5,002 nt of DNA from Lachnospiraceae bacterium (GTDB taxonomy: Bacteria > Bacillota > Clostridia > Lachnospirales > Lachnospiraceae). The notes under the pieces were generated by a model. That model was not told where the DNA came from. It worked only from the letters and a program-made list of their open reading frames with translations, and did not search any database. The DNA lies in contig JAEDFR010000137.1 of NCBI GenBank assembly GCA_016297945.1, forward strand, positions 1 to 5,002. The letters are read 5' to 3'. The position numbers were made by a program, and so were the translations under genes. Numbering within the stretch: the first letter of the stretch is position 1; each line of letters begins with the position of its first letter. Below, in pieces: positions 1 to 4,611 of the stretch.

Positions 1-17
1 ACTGGTACAGAAAGGGG

Positions 18-50
18 GTGTCTCCAACATGGATTTGATACTTTCCTTTT
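18..50 (+). repeat. Direct-repeat copy 1 (DRa/DRb-like), over toxin start region
   Basis: Two blocks, 18-32 (GTGTCTCCAACATGG) and 39-50 (TACTTTCCTTTT), recur near 204-231. The first block agrees at 13 of 15 positions and the second at 12 of 12. This copy spans the end of the ribosome site, the ATG and the first codons of the toxin gene. In par/Fst loci, paired repeats of this kind let the antisense RNA pair with the toxin mRNA at its translation start. Confidence 0.75.
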
Positions 51-115
51 TTATTACTGTCGCGGCTGGTGTGGTGTGTCACCTCATCAACAAATGGTTA
101 GATGGTGATAAATAA
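29..115 (+). CDS. Fst-like type I toxin peptide (28 aa, membrane)
   Basis: A 28-codon gene starts at ATG 29 behind a strong ribosome site (AAAGGGGGTG, 11-20; 10 nt from the last G to the ATG). The peptide begins MDLILSFF, has one hydrophobic span at about residues 3-20 (Leu, Ile, Phe, Val, Ala and Gly rich) and ends in a polar tail, INKWLDGDK. One short transmembrane helix followed by a charged tail containing W/V-L-D is the layout of the Fst/Ldr family of small toxins, which insert in the inner face of the membrane and damage the cell when overproduced. What makes this more than a chance ORF is the surrounding locus: repeats over the start region, a bidirectional terminator 50 bp downstream and a convergent antisense promoter. 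Its own promoter probably lies left of the window. Family assignment is by pattern and memory; toxicity is inferred. Confidence 0.78.
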   Translation: MDLILSFFITVAAGVVCHLINKWLDGDK

Positions 116-165
116 TCGGTAACTAGCCTGCGGATTTAATCCTTTCCGCTACAAAATTAGGAATA

Positions 166-198
166 GAAAACCCCAGAGCTGGCACCTCTGGGGTTTTC
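166..198. terminator. Bidirectional intrinsic terminator of toxin and antisense RNAs
   Basis: A perfect 13-bp inverted repeat, 166-178 with 186-198 (GAAAACCCCAGAG / CTCTGGGGTTTTC), encloses a 7-nt loop, CTGGCAC. T-rich sequence follows on both sides (TTTTCGTTTTG on +, TTTTCTATT on -), so it can stop transcription from either direction. It therefore defines the 3' ends of both the toxin mRNA and the convergent antisense RNA, giving them complementary terminator loops. The + strand loop contains CUGG, which fits the YUNR U-turn pattern known from antisense-RNA kissing loops. Confidence 0.88.
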
Positions 199-203
199 GT
201 TTT

Positions 204-231
204 GTGTTTCCAACACGGCTACTTTCCTTTT
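204..231 (+). repeat. Direct-repeat copy 2 (DRa/DRb-like), inside antisense RNA
   Basis: Second copy of the two repeat blocks: 204-218 (GTGTTTCCAACACGG) and 220-231 (TACTTTCCTTTT). The blocks are closer together here than in copy 1 (1 nt instead of 6). Because the antisense RNA is read from the minus strand through this copy, its 5' part is complementary to copy 1 in the toxin mRNA. The blocks carry no coding sequence here, so their conservation suggests selection for RNA-RNA pairing. Confidence 0.75.
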
Positions 232-241
232 GCCTAGTGGC

Positions 242-270
242 ATTATATCATATGCAATTATGAAAAGCAA
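242..270 (-). promoter_or_regulatory. Minus-strand promoter of the antisense RNA
   Basis: Read on the minus strand, TTGCTT (complement of 265-270) is followed after exactly 17 bp by a perfect TATAAT (complement of 242-247). Transcription would begin at about 235-238 and run toward the toxin gene. Strength close to consensus fits an antitoxin RNA that must outnumber its target. Confidence 0.78.
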
Positions 271-314
271 TATTCTATAATTGAGAATCTTTACAAATGA
301 TGCACAATAGATAT

Positions 315-343
315 TTGACATAATAGAAAAGATTTTATATAAT
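315..343 (+). promoter_or_regulatory. Full-consensus sigma-A promoter of the SEC-C gene
   Basis: TTGACA (315-320) and TATAAT (338-343) are both perfect and separated by the ideal 17 bp. Expected transcription start is near 349-350, leaving a leader of about 35 nt before the gene at 385. It is divergent from the antisense promoter, with about 45 bp between the two -35 boxes. Confidence 0.88.
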
Positions 344-384
344 AGAGGAACGTTATTAAAAAATCAAAGGATAAGGTGAATAGA

Positions 385-885
385 ATGAGTTTAATGACAC
401 AGTGGGAAGATATGGTATCTGTTTTCAATAATGATGCTCAGGCTCAGCAGAAATTCTGGACAGATTATTATCTTCAGGAAAAAGGCATTTACGAAAAATT
501 ATTAGATCAGCCGGGAGAAGTTTACTCCGGTACAGTTCAGGAGCTGGCTGATAAATTCGGTATGGATGTTGTTCTTTTCGGCGGTTTCCTCGATGGAATC
601 AATGACAGCTTAAAAGAAAAAAATCCTGTAGATACGATTGAAGCAGACAGCCAGGTAACGATTGATGTTGATCTGGAAAAATTATACTACAACATGGTTG
701 CAGCAAAAGCTGAATGGTTATATGAACTTCCACAGTGGAACAATATCCTGAGTGAAGAAAAGAGAAAAGAACTTTACAAAGCTCAGAAACGTTCCATGAC
801 AATCGTTAAAGGCAAAAAGATTGGAAGAAATGAGCCATGCCCATGCGGAAGCGGTAAAAAATATAAACATTGCTGCGGAAGATAG
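385..885 (+). CDS. SEC-C metal-binding domain protein (166 aa)
   Basis: The protein ends in a SEC-C motif: GRNEPCPCGSGKKYKHCCGR, in which the C-P-C pair and the C-C pair form a zinc-binding site like the one at the SecA C-terminus. The first ~140 residues are acidic and mostly helical in character, with no membrane span or signal peptide, so it should be cytoplasmic; I cannot name that domain. SEC-C tails occur on many small Clostridia proteins and are linked to ribosome or SecB binding in SecA, but the role here is unknown. I prefer ATG 385, which has AAGGTG (373-378) 6 nt upstream and begins MSLMTQW; GTG 376 would add three residues and is the alternative, with AAAGG 5 nt upstream. It stands alone between its own promoter (315-343) and terminator (899-946). 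Confidence 0.88.
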   Translation: MSLMTQWEDMVSVFNNDAQAQQKFWTDYYLQEKGIYEKLLDQPGEVYSGTVQELADKFGMDVVLFGGFLDGINDSLKEKNPVDTIEADSQVTIDVDLEKLYYNMVAAKAEWLYELPQWNNILSEEKRKELYKAQKRSMTIVKGKKIGRNEPCPCGSGKKYKHCCGR

Positions 886-898
886 TGTAATTAGTTAT

Positions 899-946
899 TG
901 TCCACCATTTGTCCACTTATATAGTGAGACTTTGGTGGACATTTTT
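899..946 (+). terminator. Intrinsic terminator after the SEC-C gene
   Basis: TGTCCACCA (899-907) pairs with TGGTGGACA (933-941) in a 9-bp outer stem. Inside it, GTC-CACT (911-917) pairs with AGTG-A-GAC (923-930, one bulged A) around a TATAT loop. Five T residues follow at 942-946. The stop codon of the SEC-C gene is 13 nt upstream, so this ends that transcript. Confidence 0.85.
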
Positions 947-993
947 GTATAAAACACAGTTTTTGGCACACACTGATTTTGAGGTGATATACA

Positions 994-1122
994 ATGAATC
1001 AAGGCGAAAAGAAAGCTAATGAAAAATTCAACAGTGTAACGCAAAAGGTAAAACCGGAGAACCAAAATCAGGAACATAATGTTCGACAGGAAGCAGTGGA
1101 GCCGAAAATCAGACAGGTATAA
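994..1122 (+). CDS. Hydrophilic small protein of unknown function (42 aa)
   Basis: A 42-codon ORF starts at ATG 994 with an excellent ribosome site, GAGGTGAT (981-988), 5 nt upstream. The product begins MNQGEKKANEKF and ends PKIRQV. Asn and Gln make up 12 of 42 residues, Lys/Arg 8 and Glu 6; Phe12 is the only aromatic residue, and there is no Cys, Trp or Tyr. It has no hydrophobic stretch, so it should be soluble and probably disordered. I do not recognise a family; the E-H-N-x-R-x-E-A pattern (27-34) is distinctive but I cannot assign it. It lies between the SEC-C terminator and the trp promoter. No convincing promoter fits the short gap; the best is a weak TATAAA at 948-953. It may be a real small gene, a leader peptide read by readthrough, or a remnant of a longer gene. 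Confidence 0.5.
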   Translation: MNQGEKKANEKFNSVTQKVKPENQNQEHNVRQEAVEPKIRQV

Positions 1123-1172
1123 AGGGTAAATCAGCAAGAGGTCTTGACAAAAAAATATATTTATTAAATTTA

Positions 1173-1201
1173 TTGACAATTCGAAATTATAGTGCTAAAA
1201 T
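1173..1201 (+). promoter_or_regulatory. trp operon promoter (extended -10)
   Basis: A perfect TTGACA (1173-1178) lies 17 bp upstream of TAAAAT (1196-1201), which is preceded by TG-n (1193-1195) as an extended -10. Transcription should start around 1207-1209, just before the T-box leader. A second TTGACA sits 29 bp upstream (1144-1149) without a good -10 partner. The flanks are very AT-rich. Confidence 0.85.
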
Positions 1202-1306
1202 ACAAAATAATTCAATATGTTAAACCGTTGAAGCGGAGATAACGGCAATGATGCCTTTACAGAGAGCCTGCGATGCTGAGAATCAGGTGAGAAACAAGTT
1301 GTCAAA

Positions 1307-1309
1307 TGG
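1307..1309 (+). promoter_or_regulatory. T-box specifier codon UGG (Trp)
   Basis: UGG lies in the 3' strand of the Stem I internal loop, one A before the closing helix CCGCT (1311-1315), the usual place for a specifier. GTTGTC (1298-1303) can pair with GATAAC (1238-1243) above the loop. A second GTCAAATGGA occurs at 1325-1334, but there TGGA is occupied by pairing with TCCA (1339-1342), so it is less likely to read the anticodon. Confidence 0.85.
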
Positions 1310-1426
1310 ACCGCTGAGGGCGCAGTCAAATGGATTTTTCCAGAGTATTCTGCGACGTTGTAGGCAGACGTCAATTGCCGGGGATATGTTGGTATCCTGC
1401 TAAGTGCACGGATCATGCCGTGAATT

Positions 1427-1466
1427 CAAGGTGGCACCGCGGATAGTATGTAGTTATTCGTCCTTG
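1427..1466 (+). promoter_or_regulatory. T-box antiterminator
   Basis: Helix A1 is CAAGG (1427-1431) with CCTTG (1462-1466). The 7-nt bulge UGGCACC (1432-1438) holds the tRNA-binding UGGC. Helix A2 is GCGGATAG (1439-1446) with 1454-1461, including G-U pairs, around a 7-nt loop. The 3' strand CCTTG is also the base of the terminator stem, so the two structures exclude each other. Confidence 0.9.
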
Positions 1467-1502
1467 ACAGAAAATATTATTCTGTCAAGGGCGTTTTTTT
1501 TT
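1459..1502 (+). terminator. Leader attenuation terminator of the trp operon
   Basis: A 14-bp stem pairs 1459-1472 with 1480-1493 (CGTCCTTGACAGAA / TTCTGTCAAGGGCG, one G-U pair) around a 7-nt loop, followed by nine T residues (1494-1502). It forms when tRNA-Trp is charged and the antiterminator is not stabilised, stopping transcription 40 nt before trpE. Confidence 0.95.
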
Positions 1503-1542
1503 GGCAGAAAATGAAATGAACTTTTATTTGGAGGTACAGCTT

Positions 1543-3009
1543 ATGAAAATTACACCTGCCTTATACGAGGTTAGTCAAATTGCAGCTACAGGGAAGTATA
1601 ATATTTTGCCAGTGAGTATGGAAATATTTTCAGATTTCATTACACCGATTGAAACGATGAAGATACTGCAAAATGTATCTACACATTGTTATATGCTTGA
1701 GTCTGCACAAGCCAGTGAAGTTTGGGGGCGATATACATTTCTTGGTTTTGATCCAAAACTTGAAATCACATGTATGGATGGGGAAATGAAAATCGGTAAT
1801 TTAAAGATAAAAACAGATCATCCATCCGAATACATACGACAAATTCTTGCAGATTATAAGAGTCCGAGGTTTGACTTCCTTCCATCCTTTACGGGAGGAC
1901 TTGTTGGATATTTTTCCTATGATTATCTTTGCTATAATGAGCCGACTGCAAAATGTGATGTGGAAGATACGGAAGCATTCAAAGATGTTGATTTGATGCT
2001 TTTTGATAAAGTGATCGCCTTTGATCATCTTCGTCAAAAGATTATTCTTATTGTGAATATGAAGCTGGATGATCCGGAAACGGAATATAATAAGGCCGTG
2101 ATGGAATTAAAACAGCTGAAAGATCTTCTTAAACACGGAGAAAAGAAAAAAGAGACGGGAGGCAGACTGCTTGGCGAGGTCACGCCGATGTTTAATAAAA
2201 AAGAGTTTTGCAGCATGGTAGAGCAGGCAAAATACCATATTCATGAAGGCGATATTTTTCAGGTGGTCCTTTCAAATCGGTTGAGCGCTCCTTTTGAAGG
2301 CAGCCTTTTCAATACCTACCGTGTACTTCGAACGATTAATCCTTCACCTTATATGTTCTATTTTTCAGGGACGGATGTGGAAGTTGCGGGAGCTTCACCG
2401 GAAACTCTGGTCAAACTGGAAAAGGGTGTGCTTCATACATTTCCCTTGGCAGGAACGCGACCGAGAGGAAAAACGGAGGAAGAAGACAAAAAACTTGAAG
2501 CGGAATTGCTTGTGGATGAAAAAGAGCTTGCGGAACACAATATGCTGGTAGATTTAGGAAGAAATGATCTTGGAAAAATCAGTAAATTTGGAACAGTAAA
2601 GGTGGAAAAGCTCCATTCGATCGAACGCTTCTCCCATGTCATGCATATCGGCTCTACGGTACGCGGGGAGATCCGGCAAGATGTGGATGCACTGGATGCC
2701 ATTGAGGCTGTACTTCCGGCAGGAACATTATCCGGAACTCCGAAGATCAGAGCATGTCAGATCATAGGTGCGCTTGAACATAACAAGCGGGGCATCTATG
2801 GCGGTGCCATAGGTTATATTGACTTTACAGGAAATATGGACACGTGCATTGCTATTCGAATCGCCTATAAGAAAAATGGTAAAGTGTTTGTGAGAAGCGG
2901 GGCGGGAATTGTAGCAGATTCTGTACCGGAAAAAGAGTATGAGGAATGCCTGAATAAAGCCAAAGCCTCACTCAAAGCATTGGAGATCGCACAGGAGGAA
3001 GACTTATGA
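1543..3009 (+). CDS. trpE: Anthranilate synthase component I
   Basis: TrpE converts chorismate to anthranilate, using ammonia delivered by TrpG, in the first committed step of tryptophan synthesis. The 488-residue length is usual. The N-terminal regulatory domain has the LES motif (52-54), and NPSPYM (266-271) completes the tryptophan feedback pocket, so the enzyme should be inhibited by tryptophan. The chorismate-binding domain (about 215-480) shows GASPETLVKL (283-292), LAGTRPRG (302-309), AEHNMLVDLGRND (330-342), HVMH (365-368), PAGTLSGTPK (392-401) and EKEYEE (463-468), with the Mg-binding and catalytic residues in place. ATG 543 bases into the second kilobase (1543) is chosen for its GGAGGT (1530-1535) 7 nt upstream; an in-frame TTG at 1501 sits in the terminator T-run and has no ribosome site. 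The preserved feedback motifs argue for TrpE rather than PabB. Transcription depends on the T-box leader. Confidence 0.97.
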   Translation: MKITPALYEVSQIAATGKYNILPVSMEIFSDFITPIETMKILQNVSTHCYMLESAQASEVWGRYTFLGFDPKLEITCMDGEMKIGNLKIKTDHPSEYIRQILADYKSPRFDFLPSFTGGLVGYFSYDYLCYNEPTAKCDVEDTEAFKDVDLMLFDKVIAFDHLRQKIILIVNMKLDDPETEYNKAVMELKQLKDLLKHGEKKKETGGRLLGEVTPMFNKKEFCSMVEQAKYHIHEGDIFQVVLSNRLSAPFEGSLFNTYRVLRTINPSPYMFYFSGTDVEVAGASPETLVKLEKGVLHTFPLAGTRPRGKTEEEDKKLEAELLVDEKELAEHNMLVDLGRNDLGKISKFGTVKVEKLHSIERFSHVMHIGSTVRGEIRQDVDALDAIEAVLPAGTLSGTPKIRACQIIGALEHNKRGIYGGAIGYIDFTGNMDTCIAIRIAYKKNGKVFVRSGAGIVADSVPEKEYEECLNKAKASLKALEIAQEEDL

Positions 3010-3575
3010 TTCTATTGATTGATAATTATGACAGCTTTTCTTATAACCTTTATCAGCTCATTGGAGAAATCGATCCGGATATCAAGGTCATTCGCAATGA
3101 TGAGATGACGATCGATGAAATTCGAGATTTGAAACCGGATCGGATCATTCTCTCTCCCGGCCCGGGAAGACCGGAAGATGCGGGATGTATTATTGAAGTC
3201 GTACAGAAACTCGGAGGGGAAATCCCGATTCTCGGAGTGTGTCTCGGACATCAGGCGATTTGTGCAGCATTTGGTGCGACAGTCACTTACGCAAAAGAAC
3301 TGATGCATGGAAAACAATCAGATATTACTTTTGATACACAATGTCCATTGTTTGCAGGATGCCCGGAAAATGCACCTGCCGCAAGATACCATTCACTTGC
3401 AGCCGATGCGGATACTTTACCTGAATGTTTAAAAATCTGTGCCCGCACTGCAGATGGTGAGATCATGGCGGTACAACATACGAAATATGCCATTTATGGT
3501 CTGCAATTTCATCCGGAATCCATTATGACACCGGACGGGAAACAGATGCTTGAAAATTTTATTAAGGAGATGTAA
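3006..3575 (+). CDS. trpG: Anthranilate synthase component II (glutamine amidotransferase)
   Basis: TrpG is a class I glutamine amidotransferase that hydrolyses glutamine and passes ammonia to TrpE in the cytoplasmic anthranilate synthase complex. The 189-residue protein has a complete catalytic triad: Cys79 in GVCLGHQ, His169 and Glu171 in FHPES. It also has the oxyanion-loop SPGPG (50-54), the N-terminal LIDNYDSFSYN (4-14) and HGK (101-103), typical of the TrpG/PabA group. It stands alone, without the TrpD fusion found in enterobacteria. ATG 3006 overlaps the trpE stop (ATGA) and has AGGAGG (2993-2998) 7 nt upstream, so the two subunits are probably translationally coupled for equal output. 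In some Bacillota one such subunit also serves PabB for folate synthesis; the window cannot decide that. Confidence 0.97.
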   Translation: MILLIDNYDSFSYNLYQLIGEIDPDIKVIRNDEMTIDEIRDLKPDRIILSPGPGRPEDAGCIIEVVQKLGGEIPILGVCLGHQAICAAFGATVTYAKELMHGKQSDITFDTQCPLFAGCPENAPAARYHSLAADADTLPECLKICARTADGEIMAVQHTKYAIYGLQFHPESIMTPDGKQMLENFIKEM

Positions 3576-3579
3576 TAAC

Positions 3580-4611
3580 ATGATTAAAGAAGCAATCGTA
3601 AAAATTGTAAATAAAGAAGATCTTACTTATGATGAAGCCTACAGTGTAATGAACGAGATTATGAGTGGTGATACAACGCCTACTCAAAATGCCGCTTTTC
3701 TTGCGGCTCTGTCAACAAAGAGTGCAAGAGCGGAAACGACAGATGAGATTGCCGGTTGTGCTGCTGCCATGAGAGCACATGCCATAAAAGTTGAAACCGG
3801 AATGGAATTGTTTGAAATCGTAGGAACTGGCGGCGACAATGCGCAGAGCTTCAATATCTCTACCACATCAGCTCTTGTAGCAGCTGCAGGAGGAGTTAAG
3901 GTTGCAAAACACGGTAATCGGGCAGCATCTTCGTTGTGCGGTACAGCCGATTGTCTTGAGGCTCTTGGTGTAAATATTGATCAAAGTCCGAAAAAATGCG
4001 TTGAACTATTACATGAAGTAGGCATGTGTTTCTTTTTTGCACAGAAATATCACACGTCTATGAAATATGTCGGTCCGATCCGCAAGGAACTTGGATTTCG
4101 AACCGTGTTCAATATTCTTGGGCCGCTTACCAATCCGGGAACACCATCCATGCAGTTATTAGGTGTGTATGATGATTATCTTGTAGAACCACTGGCACAA
4201 GTCCTTGTAAGCCTCGGAATCAAACGGGGCATGGTCGTTTATGGTCAGGATAAACTGGATGAGATTTCAATGAGTGCACCAACAAAAATTTGTGAAATTC
4301 GAGACGGATGGTTTAAATCTTCGGTCATCACTCCGGAGGAATTTGGTTTTGAGCGTTGTTCTAAAGAGGATTTAAAAGGCGGCACACCTGAAGAAAATGC
4401 TAAAATTACACTTGCAATATTAAAGGGAGAGAAAGGAAATAAGAGAAATGCGGTTCTCATGAATGCGGGTGCGGCCCTCTATATCGGAGGAAAAGCAGAG
4501 AGTATGCGAGATGGCATCAAGCTTGCAGAAGAAATCATTGATTCCGGAAAGGCACTTCAAACACTGAAAAAACTGATAGAAGTAAGTAACCGTCCGGAGG
4601 TGGAAGTATGA
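3580..4611 (+). CDS. trpD: Anthranilate phosphoribosyltransferase
   Basis: TrpD transfers the phosphoribosyl group of PRPP to anthranilate, the second step of the pathway. The 343 residues match the usual length. The N-terminal helical domain is followed by the PRPP and anthranilate sites: GTGGD (82-86), NISTTSA (92-98), KHGNRAASS (110-118), the RKELGFRT stretch (168-175), GPLTNP (181-186), and the Mg-binding Asp-Glu pair (227-228) in GQDKLDEIS. The G-Q-D-K variant replaces the commoner G-E-D-G before the DE pair, a mild difference. ATG 3580 has AAGGAGAT (3564-3571) 8 nt upstream and lies 4 nt after the trpG stop. An in-frame TTG at 3550 lies inside trpG and has no ribosome site. The 3' end overlaps trpC by 4 nt. 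Confidence 0.97.
   Translation: MIKEAIVKIVNKEDLTYDEAYSVMNEIMSGDTTPTQNAAFLAALSTKSARAETTDEIAGCAAAMRAHAIKVETGMELFEIVGTGGDNAQSFNISTTSALVAAAGGVKVAKHGNRAASSLCGTADCLEALGVNIDQSPKKCVELLHEVGMCFFFAQKYHTSMKYVGPIRKELGFRTVFNILGPLTNPGTPSMQLLGVYDDYLVEPLAQVLVSLGIKRGMVVYGQDKLDEISMSAPTKICEIRDGWFKSSVITPEEFGFERCSKEDLKGGTPEENAKITLAILKGEKGNKRNAVLMNAGAALYIGGKAESMRDGIKLAEEIIDSGKALQTLKKLIEVSNRPEVEV

Larger units (their letters stand above)
160..235 (-). ncRNA. Predicted antisense antitoxin RNA (~70 nt) of the Fst-like locus
   Basis: No ORF is expected here. The element is inferred from a strong minus-strand promoter (242-270), a likely start at A235 or A238, and the bidirectional terminator at 166-198 whose T-rich exit on this strand ends near 160. 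The resulting RNA of about 70-75 nt has two parts: a 5' segment complementary to the repeat blocks over the toxin ribosome site and start codon, and a 3' terminator hairpin complementary to that of the toxin mRNA. This matches RNA II of the par_pAD1 paradigm, where the antisense RNA blocks translation of Fst. Ends are predictions to within a few nucleotides; expression is unproven. Confidence 0.72.
1208..1502 (+). promoter_or_regulatory. T-box riboswitch leader specific for tRNA-Trp
   Basis: The leader carries the T-box hallmarks in order. Stem I closes with AGCGG (1232-1236) against CCGCT (1311-1315), holds the ACAGAGAGCC bulge region (1259-1268) and a distal loop between CCTG (1267-1270) and CAGG (1284-1287). 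Its specifier loop presents UGG (1307-1309), the tryptophan codon, followed by A. Later hairpins are CGCAG/CTGCG (1321-1354), GACGT/ACGTC (1354-1372; its loop GGCA can pair with UGCC 1376-1379, as in a Stem IIA/B pseudoknot), GGATA/TATCC (1382-1397) and CACGG/CCGTG (1407-1422). The conserved T-box AAGGTGGCACCGCGG (1428-1442) and a terminator follow. T-boxes sense uncharged tRNA: the codon pairs with the anticodon, and UGGC pairs with the free GCCA end. tRNA-Trp has discriminator G, so both contacts agree. The leader precedes trpE directly. Confidence 0.95.

Noticed and set aside
130..149. Small hairpin GCGGA/TCCGC downstream of the toxin gene
   Set aside because: Only five pairs with a 10-nt loop; it may shape the toxin mRNA 3' region but cannot be supported as a separate feature.
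276..281. Additional perfect TATAAT on the + strand
   Set aside because: No acceptable -35 hexamer at 16-18 bp; the region is AT-rich and the better promoter is at 315-343.
1135..1150. Possible terminator CAAG/CTTG upstream of the trp promoter
   Set aside because: Stem of four pairs followed by A residues, not T, on the + strand.
895..1179. Minus-strand ORF of about 94 codons
   Set aside because: No ribosome site, it runs through the terminator hairpin and the + strand small ORF, and its composition is what reversed AT-rich DNA gives.
1195..1416. Minus-strand ORF across the T-box leader
   Set aside because: The + strand structure of the T-box fully explains this sequence.
1501..1542. Upstream in-frame TTG start for trpE adding 14 residues
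   Set aside because: It lies in the T-run of the attenuator, has no ribosome site, and ATG 1543 has GGAGGT at ideal spacing.
2294..2702. Overlapping ORFs in other frames within trpE
   Set aside because: They are shadows of trpE; no independent ribosome site and no recognisable protein features.
3550..3579. Upstream in-frame TTG start for trpD adding 10 residues
   Set aside because: It overlaps the trpG end and lacks a ribosome site; ATG 3580 has AAGGAGAT 8 nt upstream.
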